Shown in pieces: positions 44,968-54,271 of a stretch of 64,000 bases of DNA. How positions within the stretch are numbered: position 1 is the stretch's first letter; each line of letters starts with the position of its first letter. The stretch lies in the NCBI GenBank assembly GCA_963792655.1, contig CAWBWU010000011.1:186001-250000 (forward strand), written 5' to 3'. The notes under the pieces are model-generated. The model was given only the letters and a program-made list of their open reading frames with translations. It was not told where the DNA came from and made no database searches. Position numbers and translations under genes: made by a program. This DNA is from DOZZ01 sp963792655 (GTDB lineage: Bacteria > Acidobacteriota > Terriglobia > Bryobacterales > Bryobacteraceae).

Positions 44968-46161
44968 TTGCGCCGTTCGCCACTGCTGCCGATCTTTCTG
45001 ATCGTGCTGGTCGATCTTCTCGGCTTCACGATCGTACTGCCGCTACTGCCCTTCTATTCCGAACGGCTGGGCGCGAGCCCGTTCGTGTTCGGGCTGATCG
45101 TTTCGACGTACGCCGCATGCCAGTTGTTAGCGGGACCCGTGCTGGGCAGGCTTTCGGATCAGTTCGGGCGCAAACCGCTGCTCGCGATCAGCCAGGTGGG
45201 CACTCTCATCGGTCTGTTGATCCTTGCGTCGGCCAACGCGTTGTGGGTGGTATTCTTGGCGCGCGTAATCGACGGCATCACCGCCGGCAATTTATCGCTC
45301 GCGCAAGCGTATATCTCCGACGTGACACGTCCGGAAAATCGAGCCAAGGCCTTCGGCGTTATCGGCATCGCGTTCGGGATTGGCTTTGCTGCGGGGCCCG
45401 GGCTCACGTGGCTGCTGTTCCCGTATGGACCGCGCGCGCCGATCTTTGCCGCTGCCGGGCTCTCGTTCCTGAGCATCATCTGCACGCTGGTGTTGTTGCC
45501 TGGCAATCCGCCGGTTCCCGAAGGGATGGAGCAGGCCGCGCCCGCCACCGAACGCATCAGCATCTTTTCACCCGGCGCCTATCTTCAATACTTCCGCCGG
45601 CCCGAGTTGCGCGGGTTGCTCTGGCAGTTTGCGTTTTTCACATTTGCCTTCAGCACGTTCGTCAGCGGCTTCGCGTTGTTTGCGCAAGAGCGGGTGCACT
45701 ACGGAGCAAAAGAAGTCAGCGAGATCTTCGCCTACATCGGTGTGCTCGGGATTGTCGTGCAAGGCGGCTTGGTCGGCCGCGCGGTGAAGCGCTTCGGCGA
45801 AAGCGGGCTGGTTCGCTTCGGCTTCGCGGCTGCCTGCGTCGCTGGGCTGGCGCTCGGTTTCTCCTATGGGCAGGCGGCGATCTGGGTGCTTGCCGGTCTT
45901 TTCACGCTGGGCACCGGCGTACTGCGCCCGGCCCTCACGAGCTTGATCACGCAGGTTGCCGACCGCCGCGAACAGGGCTCCGTTCTTGGCATCACGCAGT
46001 CGTTGCAATCGATCACGCAAATCATTGCGCCGCCGCTCGGCACTGCACTGATCGGTCTTCGCATGACTTTCGGTTGGGCTTGCATCGCGGCACTCACCGC
46101 CTTGATCGGGCTTCTGATCCCGATGCGCGCGGCGCGCCGCCGTCCGGACTCGACTGCTTGA
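44968..46161 (+). CDS. Major facilitator superfamily transporter (TetA/DHA1-like)
   Basis: A 397-residue protein with 12 predicted helices. The DHA1 signature GRLSDQFGRKPLL lies in the loop after helix 2, and helix 1 has DLLGFTIVLPLLPFY, common in TetA-like drug:H+ antiporters. There is a second-half repeat of the loop motif (GRAVKRFGESGLV). The substrate cannot be told. The start is a TTG at 44968, one base after the tpiA stop, so it is probably cotranscribed. Confidence 0.88.
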   Translation: MRRSPLLPIFLIVLVDLLGFTIVLPLLPFYSERLGASPFVFGLIVSTYAACQLLAGPVLGRLSDQFGRKPLLAISQVGTLIGLLILASANALWVVFLARVIDGITAGNLSLAQAYISDVTRPENRAKAFGVIGIAFGIGFAAGPGLTWLLFPYGPRAPIFAAAGLSFLSIICTLVLLPGNPPVPEGMEQAAPATERISIFSPGAYLQYFRRPELRGLLWQFAFFTFAFSTFVSGFALFAQERVHYGAKEVSEIFAYIGVLGIVVQGGLVGRAVKRFGESGLVRFGFAAACVAGLALGFSYGQAAIWVLAGLFTLGTGVLRPALTSLITQVADRREQGSVLGITQSLQSITQIIAPPLGTALIGLRMTFGWACIAALTALIGLLIPMRAARRRPDSTA

Positions 46162-46185
46162 AATGCTAAACTGACGACTTATTTC

Positions 46186-46773
46186 ATGCTGCTTTCCAAG
46201 GAGTTCATCGGGTTCCTCTCGCGACGCGTTGTAAGCCGCTTAACGCCAGGCGTTTTGGAAACCATGAATCCGCCCAAGGTCGTCGAATTGGTGGAAGGTC
46301 TGATCTTCGACGAGCTGAACGCCGAAGATAAGCTCAACGACGAAGTCCGCGACATTCTCGATCAGTACAGCGACTACATGCGGCGCGAAGGCGTGAGCTA
46401 TCAGGAGATGTTCCGCCGCGCAAAGAACCAGTTGATCACCCAGCGTAAACTGGTCCGCGCCGCCGGCCGCGACACGGGCGATCACATGAAACTGTCGCGC
46501 GATAAGATCACCGACATCTCGCACAAGCTGGTGGCCGCGTTGAAGAAATCGCGCGACCTGCGTCTCAAGAAAGACGCGAATGAGGTGCGGCTGGAAATCG
46601 TGCGCACCATCAGCGAACTCCTGGCGACGGAAGAGAAAGCCGATCGCGCCGCGCGGGACAAAGTGCGCACTCTAAAACGCGACATTCCCGAAGGCAGCGA
46701 AGAGTTTGACCTGCTGCATCATCGCTACTATGGCGACGAACTAAAGAAGTTCGGCGTCGATTTCGCGAAATAG
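46186..46773 (+). CDS. DUF507 family protein
   Basis: A 195-residue, strongly charged, helical protein matching the DUF507 pattern: it starts MLLSKEFIGFLSRRVVSRL, has two similar halves (helices around LDQYSDYMRREG and LLHHRYYGDELKKFG) and no signal or membrane segment. Members occur in Acidobacteria, Aquificae and deltaproteobacteria; the function is unknown to me. It is followed after 2 bases by a DinB-type gene, so the two are likely cotranscribed. Confidence 0.85.
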   Translation: MLLSKEFIGFLSRRVVSRLTPGVLETMNPPKVVELVEGLIFDELNAEDKLNDEVRDILDQYSDYMRREGVSYQEMFRRAKNQLITQRKLVRAAGRDTGDHMKLSRDKITDISHKLVAALKKSRDLRLKKDANEVRLEIVRTISELLATEEKADRAARDKVRTLKRDIPEGSEEFDLLHHRYYGDELKKFGVDFAK

Positions 46774-46775
46774 CT

Positions 46776-47285
46776 ATGGACCCCCGCTACCCGGTCGGTA
46801 AATTTCAATTCAGCGGATCGCTTTCCGACAGCGAGTTGCACCAGGCCATCGCCGATATCGAATACTTTCCCGCACAGCTTCGCGCTGCAACAGCCACGAT
46901 GACGAACGCGCAACTCGACACGCCGTACAGAGCAGGTGGCTGGACGGTTCGCCAGGTCGTGCATCATGTAGCCGATAGCCACATGCACAGCTATCTGCGG
47001 TTTAAGTTTGCCGGTACCGCCGACAATCCGAGCATCCTCGCGTACCCGGAACAGATCTGGGCCGAACTCGACGATGCGCGAACGGCCCCGATTGAAAGTT
47101 CGCTGCGACTCCTCGAAGGGCTGCACCAAAGGTGGGTGCAGTTCTTACGCACTTTGGATAAGAATTCTATCGCTCGCGCATTCGTCCATCCTGAACAAGG
47201 ACCGGTGACTCTGGAACGCGCGACGGCGCTCTACGCGTGGCACTGCCGGCATCATCTCGCGCACGTGCAAAGCGTTCACAAGTAA
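46776..47285 (+). CDS. DinB/YfiT-type putative metal-dependent transferase or hydrolase
   Basis: A 169-residue four-helix protein of the DinB/YfiT group. It opens DPRYPVGKF and has a three-histidine metal site: VRQVVHHVADSHMHSY gives the first histidine, and the C-terminal WHCRHHLAHV gives the other two. Relatives include bacillithiol transferase BstA, which conjugates thiols to toxins. Whether this organism makes bacillithiol is not visible here, so only the family is assigned. It converges with the response-regulator gene. Confidence 0.88.
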   Translation: MDPRYPVGKFQFSGSLSDSELHQAIADIEYFPAQLRAATATMTNAQLDTPYRAGGWTVRQVVHHVADSHMHSYLRFKFAGTADNPSILAYPEQIWAELDDARTAPIESSLRLLEGLHQRWVQFLRTLDKNSIARAFVHPEQGPVTLERATALYAWHCRHHLAHVQSVHK

Positions 47286-47296
47286 ATCGATTCCCG

Positions 47297-47692
47297 TCAG
47301 GCGCTGCGTCTGACCAGCACTTCTTCGAGCCGCGAGATCAGTGCTTTAGGGAGGAATGGCTTCCGAATAAAATTATTCGCCGGAGGCAAAACGCTCAGTT
47401 CGCCCGAGTAACGGCCCGACATCATGAGGATCGTCGTCTCGGGTCGCCGCTGCCGGAACTGTTCAGCCAGATCGAGACCGTTCATCTCGGGCATGTGAAC
47501 GTCGGAAAGCAGCAGGTCGATTTTCCCTGAGAACGCCCCGGCAACATCCAAAGCTTCACGCCCGTTAGAGCTGACAAGTACCGTGTAGCCATGTTGTGTG
47601 AGTATCCGATTGAGCAAATTCCGTACAAGAACTTCGTCCTCCGCAAGCAGGACAATGACACCTTTAATTTCATTTCCTTCCACGCGAGACAT
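47297..47692 (-). CDS. Stand-alone response regulator receiver (REC) protein
   Basis: A 131-residue single-domain response regulator. The acidic pocket is E18-D19-E20, the phospho-acceptor is D64 in LLLSDVHMPEMNG, the switch Ser/Thr is in LMMSGRY and the conserved lysine is K111 in FIRKPF. There is no DNA-binding or enzyme output domain, so it probably acts by protein contact or in a phosphorelay. No histidine kinase is in the window. It is transcribed away from the asnB-type gene. Confidence 0.9.
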   Translation of the reverse strand: MSRVEGNEIKGVIVLLAEDEVLVRNLLNRILTQHGYTVLVSSNGREALDVAGAFSGKIDLLLSDVHMPEMNGLDLAEQFRQRRPETTILMMSGRYSGELSVLPPANNFIRKPFLPKALISRLEEVLVRRSA

Positions 47693-47763
47693 AAGACAGC
47701 TGCTTGCCCACTGTAAACAAGTTCACATTGCCGCACACATCCGTAATATTTCGTACTAACTGC

Positions 47764-47793
47764 TTGCGACTATTTCGCCGATCACGGTATGCT
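47764..47793 (+). promoter_or_regulatory. Candidate sigma-70-type promoter of the asnB-type gene
   Basis: TTGCGA at 47764-47769 and TATGCT at 47788-47793 are separated by 18 bases, close to the TTGACA/TATAAT consensus. The expected start of transcription near 47800 leaves a 5' leader of about 70 bases that contains the TGTAAAGG pair. Prediction by eye only. Confidence 0.35.
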
Positions 47794-47811
47794 CTCAATC
47801 ATTGGGTGAGT

Positions 47812-47829
47812 TGTAAAGGCCTGTAAAGG
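47812..47829 (+). repeat. Two TGTAAAGG direct repeats, 10-bp period
   Basis: TGTAAAGG occurs at 47812-47819 and 47822-47829, exactly one helical turn apart, in the leader of the asnB-type gene about 40 bases before the ATG. This could be a regulator site. The AAAGG cores also look like ribosome-site decoys. Confidence 0.35.
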
Positions 47830-47869
47830 TGGTGATCGCGATTGTACCGGTTGCCAGGGACCATTTCTA

Positions 47870-49789
47870 ATGTGCGGAATAGCCGGATTTACTCACCGGT
47901 CTGCCCGGGGGAGTCGGAGTGTACTTGAGGCAATTACCGGATCGCTGTTCCATCGCGGCCCGGACCACCAGTCCGGCTGGGTGTCCGAGTCGGCAGCACT
48001 GGGCGCAGTTCGCCTTTCGGTAATCGATCCGTCTGCCGGGGCCCAACCTATTGTTAGCGAAGACGGCAACACGGTTCTCGTCTTTAATGGCGAGATCTAC
48101 AATCATGCTGAACTGCGCGCTGAACTAGAAGGCGCCGGCTGCTGTTTCCGCACGCGGTGCGACACCGAAGTTGCTCTGCGGGCCTTCAGCCTGTGGGGCG
48201 ACGAGTGCTTCGCGCGTTTCCGCGGGATGTTCGCGATCGCGGTGTGGAACGAAAGCGCAAAGCGTCTGGTGCTGGCGCGTGATCGCTCCGGGATCAAGCC
48301 GCTCTACTACCGGCTGCATGGACGTGACATTTACTTCGGCTCGGAACTGAAAGCGATCTTCGAGCACAAGCATCTTTCGCGCGTGCTCGACAGCGACGCG
48401 CTGCAGGATTACCTTTCGCTCGGCTATGTGCCAGGGAATTCCACGCTGGTTCAGGGCATCCGAAAAGTTCCGGCCGCACACATTCTCACCTTCGAGCGCG
48501 GCAAGCTCGACTCGCGCTGCTTCTGGAAAGAAAGCACAAAAACCCAACACACACGTTCGTTTGAAGACGCCACGCAAGAGCTCGATTCCCTGCTGCGCGA
48601 TTCTGTGCGTGAACAGTTGGTCTCCGACGCGGGCCTGGGATTCTTCCTGAGCGGTGGTTTGGACTCCTCTACGATCCTGCAGTACGCAGCGGAGCTGGGC
48701 CATGCGCCGTTACGCACGTTCTCCATTGCCTTTGAAAATAGAACTTGTGACGAACGGCGCTACTTCCGTGAGATGGCGAGCCGCCTCGGCACCGAGCATC
48801 ACGAGCTGGAGTTGCGGCCCGACGCCGACCTGCTGAACGCGGTCGAAGACTTCGCCTACTACTCGGACGAACCCGGCGCCGACGCGGGGGCAGTGCCGGT
48901 GTGGTTCCTCTCCAAGATGACGTCACGTCATGTGAAGGTGGCGCTTTCAGGCGACGGTGGCGACGAGTTGTTCGGGGGCTATCTAACCTATCAGGCCGAC
49001 CGGATTGCGCGGCCGCTGCGCACGGTTCCTGCTGCCTGGCGTAAGTTTCTGATGTCGGCCGTCGAGAACCATTGGCCCGCGTCCAACTGCAAGATCGGCA
49101 TGGACTACAAGGTGAAGCGCCTGCTCGAAGGCTCGCTCCTGCCTGCCGATGAAGCGCACCTATTCTGGAACGGACTATTCTCCCGCGAGCAGAAGCATTC
49201 GCTGCTGCCGGGGCAAATGCGACGAGGTCTGTGCCACCTGTTTCACGATCTGCCGCAGCAAGGCGCTCTCGATCGCTACATGGCGCTCGACCGCCGGCAG
49301 TACCTGGCCGACAACATCCTCTACAAAGTGGATCGCATGAGCATGGCGCACTCGCTCGAAGTGCGGCCGCCGTTCCTCGATCACCGCATCGTTGAGTTCG
49401 CCAACCAGCTACCGCTCGAGTACAAAATCCAGGGCCGCTGCCAGAAACGCATTCTGCGCCATCTGATGAAAGGCAAGCTGCCCGCGCCCGTGTTGAACAG
49501 GCCGAAGGAAGGCTTCGACATCCCGGCGCACGAATGGTTCCGCGGGCCACTGCGCGAATTGCTGCACAGCACGCTTTCGCCCAGCGCAATTGAGGACACC
49601 GGAATTTTCAGCGCTCCTGCAATCCAGCAGCTTGTTCGCAGTCATCTGAATCGAGAGACCAACGTCGGTTATCATCTATGGAGTCTGGTGACCCTGTTCC
49701 TTTGGCTCAAGAGGTGGAAAATCGAGGCAGTTCCGGCGCACAAGACGGCAACGAAAGTATTCGGGACCGCAATTACTTCTACGACCTGA
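47870..49789 (+). CDS. asnB: Asparagine synthase (glutamine-hydrolysing), AsnB type
   Basis: A two-domain amidotransferase of 639 residues. The N-terminal class II glutaminase begins MCGIAGFTH with the catalytic Cys2 exposed after Met removal, then HRGPDHQSG and VFNGEIYNHAEL. The synthetase domain has the PP-loop LSGGLDSSTI, SGDGGDELFGGY, YKVDRMSMAHSLEVRPPFLDH and NRPKEGFDIP. It uses glutamine and ATP to amidate aspartate or a related carboxylate. The gene runs 112 bases into the glycosyltransferase gene. AsnB proteins next to glycosyltransferases are often found in envelope polysaccharide clusters, so a sugar-modifying role is an alternative. Confidence 0.9.
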   Translation: MCGIAGFTHRSARGSRSVLEAITGSLFHRGPDHQSGWVSESAALGAVRLSVIDPSAGAQPIVSEDGNTVLVFNGEIYNHAELRAELEGAGCCFRTRCDTEVALRAFSLWGDECFARFRGMFAIAVWNESAKRLVLARDRSGIKPLYYRLHGRDIYFGSELKAIFEHKHLSRVLDSDALQDYLSLGYVPGNSTLVQGIRKVPAAHILTFERGKLDSRCFWKESTKTQHTRSFEDATQELDSLLRDSVREQLVSDAGLGFFLSGGLDSSTILQYAAELGHAPLRTFSIAFENRTCDERRYFREMASRLGTEHHELELRPDADLLNAVEDFAYYSDEPGADAGAVPVWFLSKMTSRHVKVALSGDGGDELFGGYLTYQADRIARPLRTVPAAWRKFLMSAVENHWPASNCKIGMDYKVKRLLEGSLLPADEAHLFWNGLFSREQKHSLLPGQMRRGLCHLFHDLPQQGALDRYMALDRRQYLADNILYKVDRMSMAHSLEVRPPFLDHRIVEFANQLPLEYKIQGRCQKRILRHLMKGKLPAPVLNRPKEGFDIPAHEWFRGPLRELLHSTLSPSAIEDTGIFSAPAIQQLVRSHLNRETNVGYHLWSLVTLFLWLKRWKIEAVPAHKTATKVFGTAITSTT

Positions 49790-51531
49790 TCGTGGTGGCC
49801 TTCGCGGCCGCTATATTTCTGGTCGCCATCATCAGTCCACCAGCTCTGATGGACGATGTGGACAGCGTGCAGGCCCAGATCGCGCGCAATATGATCCAGT
49901 CGGGCGACTGGGTCACCGCACATCTCGACGGCATTCCCTATCTCGAAAAGTCGCCGCTCAAGTACTGGCTGATTGCGCTTTCGTTCCTGACCTTTGGCGT
50001 TCACGATTGGGCGGCGCGGCTGCCGATCGGGATTTCTGTCGTGCTGCTGTGTCTGGTGACGCGGCGCTTCGCGCGTTGGGCAATGGGAGAGAAGGCGGGA
50101 CTCTACGCGGGGCTTTCGCTCGCGACATGCATTGGCCTGTTTCTTTTCACGCGCGTTCTGATTCCGGACGCGATCCTCACGCTCACCATCACGCTCGCGC
50201 TGTGGTCGCTGTTGCGCGCACTCGATCCCGGCGAAACGCACACACGGCGTTGGGCGCTGACGTTTTGGGCGGCCATCGGCGCCGGGTTGCTTTTGAAAGG
50301 GCTCATCGCCGCGCTGTTTCCGGTCGCCACCGTCGCAATCTGGCTGGTGCTCACCCGGCAGTGGAATGTTCGCGAGACATGGCGCCGGCTGTTTGTGGTT
50401 CCCGGCATCCTGCTAATGCTGTTGATTGCGGCCCCCTGGCACATTGCCGCGACACTCGCGAACCCGCCGTATTTCGACTGGACGATGCACAGCGAGAGCG
50501 GCTCGTACCACGGCTTCTTCTGGTTCTATTTCATCAACGAGCACCTGCTGCGTTTTCTGAACCTGCGTTACCCACGCGACTACAACACCGTGCCGCGCCC
50601 GCTCTTCTGGCTGCTGCATGCAGTGTGGTTTTTTCCGTGGACGGGCTATCTCGCAGCTGCCGGTAAGCTCACCTACCGCGGCACGGATCGCGCCTCGCGC
50701 ACACGCTTACTCGCCTTGTGCTGGATCGGCTTCGTGATGGTGTTCTTCACGTTCTCCACCACGCAGGAATATTATTCCCTGCCCTGCTATCCGGCAGTAG
50801 CGTTGTTGATTGGCGCTTCCATCGCATCCGAAGCGCCACTGCTGCGTTACGCCACGCGCGTGACGGCAGTGCTCGCAGGCGTTTGCGCCGTGGTGATCGT
50901 TGTGGTGCTAGCAATGTCATGGAATCTACCCGCTCCGGGTGACATCTCGCGCGCTCTGACGCAGAATCCCGACGTCTACACCCTTTCGCTGGGACACGCG
51001 GCTGACCTCACGCTGGGCGCGATGGCTTATCTGAAGCTGCCGCTGGCGCTGGCGGGCATCGCGGCCGCTGTGGGCTGCATCGGCGCGTTTGCGGCGAAGG
51101 GCCTGAAGCAATATCTCGCGCTCGCGCTGATGATGGTGCTCTTCTTCCAAGCCGCGCGCACGGCTTTGATTGCGTTCGATCCTTATCTCGGTTCGCGCAC
51201 TCTCGCCGAAGCGTTGAACCACTCGCCCGACGGCGAACTGATTGTCGACGATCAGTACTACGCGTTCTCGTCAGTCTTCTTCTACACGAACCGTACGGCG
51301 CTGCTGCTGAACGGCCGCTTCAACAATCTGGAATACGGCTCGTATGCACCGGGCGCGCCGCACGTCTTCATTGACGACGCGGGGTTTGCCGAGCGTTGGA
51401 ATCAGCCCCGGCGTTATTACCTTGTGGCGGATGCGCACCAGTTGCCGCGCTTTCGGAAACTCGTAGCGGATCGCCTGCACATCGTCAAGGAGTCGGGCGG
51501 AAAGTTCCTGGCGGTAAATACCGGCACTTAG
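49678..51531 (+). CDS. ArnT/PMT-like membrane glycosyltransferase (GT83 type)
   Basis: A 617-residue polytopic membrane protein of the GT-C fold. After a polar N-terminus comes helix 1 (LIVVAFAAAIFLVAIIS), then the acidic motif MDDVDSVQAQIARNMIQSGDW in the first periplasmic loop, PYLEKSPLKYWLIALS, about ten more helices and a soluble C-terminal domain. This fits enzymes that move a sugar from an undecaprenyl-phosphate carrier to lipid A or another acceptor. The ATG at 49678 lies inside asnB; a start after 49789 would cut helix 1, so the overlap seems real. The stop overlaps the converging GH144-like gene (TTAG). Confidence 0.85.
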   Translation: MESGDPVPLAQEVENRGSSGAQDGNESIRDRNYFYDLIVVAFAAAIFLVAIISPPALMDDVDSVQAQIARNMIQSGDWVTAHLDGIPYLEKSPLKYWLIALSFLTFGVHDWAARLPIGISVVLLCLVTRRFARWAMGEKAGLYAGLSLATCIGLFLFTRVLIPDAILTLTITLALWSLLRALDPGETHTRRWALTFWAAIGAGLLLKGLIAALFPVATVAIWLVLTRQWNVRETWRRLFVVPGILLMLLIAAPWHIAATLANPPYFDWTMHSESGSYHGFFWFYFINEHLLRFLNLRYPRDYNTVPRPLFWLLHAVWFFPWTGYLAAAGKLTYRGTDRASRTRLLALCWIGFVMVFFTFSTTQEYYSLPCYPAVALLIGASIASEAPLLRYATRVTAVLAGVCAVVIVVVLAMSWNLPAPGDISRALTQNPDVYTLSLGHAADLTLGAMAYLKLPLALAGIAAAVGCIGAFAAKGLKQYLALALMMVLFFQAARTALIAFDPYLGSRTLAEALNHSPDGELIVDDQYYAFSSVFFYTNRTALLLNGRFNNLEYGSYAPGAPHVFIDDAGFAERWNQPRRYYLVADAHQLPRFRKLVADRLHIVKESGGKFLAVNTGT

Positions 51532-52799
51532 TGCGCCACGAATCCTGCTTTGCTCATGGCCGTTCGAATCTCCGGATTCTGCATGAACCATTTCCAAACG
51601 CCGCCATCGCGCAGATTCTCCGCGCTCAAGAGTGTGATGCCCTGATCGATGCCGATCACTTCTGGATCAATCCACCCGGTCAGCGGGTTGAACGCATCGG
51701 TGAAGCCGTAGCGGCCGTACACCTTGTCTCCGTACTTCGCCTTCATGTACTTCAAAGCCGGTAGCGAGAGCTCCGGAGTGAACATGAGCGACCCGGCAGG
51801 CGCGTTCGGCACGAGCGTGCCGTCCGTTGCGCGGTCTTGGGGCGGGCCACCCCAGGCGCGATAGCCGTGCTCGCTATCGGATGCGGAAATGCCCCACGCA
51901 TCGGGGCCGTAGTCCGGAAACTTTGCGGAGAGATCGATGCAGAACTGGCGGTGTGCTTTCGTCGCGGTAATCGAGTTCTGGAACCAATCCGTGTAATCGG
52001 GCGCGCCCTCTTCCAGGTGCCGGAAGTCGATCCAGGCCTGCGAGTACTGGTGCGTGAACAGTGGCGCGTGCCCGTCAATGTATGTGTACTCGTGATACTG
52101 AACTTGCGGGCGCGCCCACGCATGCCAGCTTGCTGCGGGGATAGGGTGCGTGGGTGACCCGATGGCGAGAATGTACAGCAGCATCAGCTCCGAAAAACTG
52201 TTCCAGCTCGATTTGAGCATTCCGGTTTCGGGCTTCCAGCCATGTCCCAGCGTGAGATCGTCGCGCAGCAGCCATGGAAATTCGACTCGCTGATAGATCT
52301 GATCGGCGAGACGCGCAATCTCCGCGTCATCACCAAAACGCCGGCGCACCGTGAGTACTCCGCCCAGCAGCAGCGCCGTGTCAATCGAGGAGACCTCGCT
52401 CTTCCATTGCCGCGCGCCGGTGACCGGATCCATCCAGTGATAGAAGAAGCCGCGCGTGCCAGGCGCTTTCTCCGCAAAGAAATGCAGCGTAACGCGGACA
52501 CGATCGCGCAGTTCGTTGTCCGGCGCCCAATGGTGATCGGCGGCGATGGCGAGAGCAGTCAGTCCGAAGCCGGTGGCGGCGATGCTTGCGATCCTTCTCT
52601 GCGGTGCGATCTCGGATCCGTCCGCCGGCGCACGGTCGAGCACCAATCCGGTGCCGCGATCCGCTTGCTCCCAGAAGTAAAGAAACGCGCGGTGACTCAG
52701 GTCTTCAACAAATGCGCGATCCGCAGCGGTAAGTGGATCGGATGTAGAAGCACACCCCAGAACAGCGAGTGCAATAACCAGAAGCGCGACGCGGGCCAC
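51528..52799 (-). CDS. Glucoamylase-like lipoprotein (GH144-type, PF10091)
   Basis: A 423-residue exported lipoprotein with leader LLVIALAVLGCAS and a lipobox cysteine. The mature part is an alpha/alpha-toroid of the glycoamylase family, with FVEDLSHRAFLYFWEQAD, GFFYHWMD, SSIDTALLLGG, EYTYIDGHAPLFTHQYSQAW, DYGPDAWGISASDSEHGY and YGFTDAFNP. This family includes GH144 endo-beta-1,2-glucanases and relatives. It follows the GH39 gene after 8 bases, in an operon with a TonB receptor, so it probably trims a polysaccharide at the cell surface or in the periplasm. Confidence 0.88.
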   Translation of the reverse strand: MARVALLVIALAVLGCASTSDPLTAADRAFVEDLSHRAFLYFWEQADRGTGLVLDRAPADGSEIAPQRRIASIAATGFGLTALAIAADHHWAPDNELRDRVRVTLHFFAEKAPGTRGFFYHWMDPVTGARQWKSEVSSIDTALLLGGVLTVRRRFGDDAEIARLADQIYQRVEFPWLLRDDLTLGHGWKPETGMLKSSWNSFSELMLLYILAIGSPTHPIPAASWHAWARPQVQYHEYTYIDGHAPLFTHQYSQAWIDFRHLEEGAPDYTDWFQNSITATKAHRQFCIDLSAKFPDYGPDAWGISASDSEHGYRAWGGPPQDRATDGTLVPNAPAGSLMFTPELSLPALKYMKAKYGDKVYGRYGFTDAFNPLTGWIDPEVIGIDQGITLLSAENLRDGGVWKWFMQNPEIRTAMSKAGFVAH

Positions 52800-52807
52800 A
52801 GCTTGTT

Positions 52808-54271
52808 TTAACGTGTCACTTCGATCAGAGCAAGGCTCTTGGCCGGAAGCGTGATCGTGTCGCGCAGACTAATCGTTACCGGCGGCGGCAACTGCGCTGC
52901 CTTTCGAAGTTGCGCAACCTGATCGCGCGTCGGACTCGCGGGACTACCCATCTGCCGGAACAGGGTCAGCGCCGAGCCATGCTGCGCATCGAGCAGCGTC
53001 ATGCGTGCCGAGGACCTGCCTGCGATCTGCAAGCGATACTGCTGCGGTGCGCCGGCCTCTTCAGGAGCGGCGTAGTTCCACAAAGCGATGGCCAGTGAGT
53101 TATCGCGGCGCAGCGTGACCAGCGCGTTCTGACTGCTGCTTGCGATCTGCCGGTCACCCAGCGTATGTAACAGCGCGAACGCGTTGAATGCGGCTTTCGG
53201 TATGCCACGCTCGGCGATGAGGCCGTAGCCGCCATAGAAGGGAGTCTTCACCACTCCCTGCTCTTCGAACACGTCCGAAAAGCACCAGTACGACATCTCC
53301 GTCGCCATGCCTTGCGAAAGACGAATGTTATTAGCAAGCCACGGTCCCATGAACGGCGAGTCCGTCACCTCCACTTCGTTCATGTAGCTCGCGTTGTACT
53401 CGCTCCAATGGATCGGCAGGTTGGGCATGGGCGAGGCCTTCACCTGGTCGAACACTTTCTTCACGGAACGCGCGACCATATCGCGGCGCGGGATGTTCTC
53501 GTTGGTTCCAAATACGTCTTTGGCCTGATCGTTACCGTAGACGTGTGTGGACACAAAATCTACCGGCACATGATTGGTTGCGCAGTGTGCGATGAACTGG
53601 TCGACCCACGCCGCTTGCGCGGTCGCTGGACCACCTACGCGCAGACGCGGGCTCACCGCTTTTACACGCGCTGCGGCCACATCGTAGAGATGAAAATAGG
53701 TGCTCTGTTTCGGGTCGCCGCTCCAGAAGTCGATGTTCGGTTCGTTCCAGACTTCGAAGTACCATTGCGCGACCTCGTCGGCGCCATAGCGCGTTACCAG
53801 GTGGCGCGTGAACGCTTCCACCAGATCGCCCCAGCGATCCCAGTCTTTGGGTGGATTCGGTAGCGGCTTGTACCAGAACGGGTGAGGCTGCTGCGAAGCC
53901 GCGAGCTTCGACGGCATAAAGCTGAGCTCGACGTAAGGGCGCATGCCTGCATCGAGCAGCCCATCATAGATCTGATCGACGTAGGAGAAGTTATAGACCG
54001 GCTTGCCCTGCGCGTCCACATCGTAGACGCCGTTCTCATCGTTGAAGATGCCGTGAAAGCGAACGTAGCGAATGTCAGTAGCGTTCTTAATTAAGCGCAG
54101 GTCGTTGCGGTAACTCTCTCGCAGCGAAAGCACAGCACGCCCGGAGCCCACCATGTGCTCCCAAAAGTGCGGGAAGGGCGTAGCAGGCGCGGACGGATTG
54201 ATCTGGATGATTTCCTGAGCCGGTGCGGCGCTGACCAAAGCCAGCGCCGCGATCCAGACAAGCGGGCGCAT
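52808..54271 (-). CDS. Glycoside hydrolase family 39-like enzyme (beta-xylosidase / iduronidase type)
   Basis: A 487-residue exported enzyme with signal peptide MRPLVWIAALALVSAAPA, a TIM-barrel catalytic domain and a C-terminal beta-sandwich. The GH39 acid/base is E177 in FEVWNEPNIDFW and the nucleophile is E291 in IHWSEYNASY. The layout (HFWEHMVGSGRA at the N-terminus, DFVSTHVYGND) matches GH39 enzymes acting on xylosides or uronides. The ATG directly abuts the stop of the TonB receptor gene, so the two are translationally linked. The exact glycan is not known. Confidence 0.9.
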   Translation of the reverse strand: MRPLVWIAALALVSAAPAQEIIQINPSAPATPFPHFWEHMVGSGRAVLSLRESYRNDLRLIKNATDIRYVRFHGIFNDENGVYDVDAQGKPVYNFSYVDQIYDGLLDAGMRPYVELSFMPSKLAASQQPHPFWYKPLPNPPKDWDRWGDLVEAFTRHLVTRYGADEVAQWYFEVWNEPNIDFWSGDPKQSTYFHLYDVAAARVKAVSPRLRVGGPATAQAAWVDQFIAHCATNHVPVDFVSTHVYGNDQAKDVFGTNENIPRRDMVARSVKKVFDQVKASPMPNLPIHWSEYNASYMNEVEVTDSPFMGPWLANNIRLSQGMATEMSYWCFSDVFEEQGVVKTPFYGGYGLIAERGIPKAAFNAFALLHTLGDRQIASSSQNALVTLRRDNSLAIALWNYAAPEEAGAPQQYRLQIAGRSSARMTLLDAQHGSALTLFRQMGSPASPTRDQVAQLRKAAQLPPPVTISLRDTITLPAKSLALIEVTR

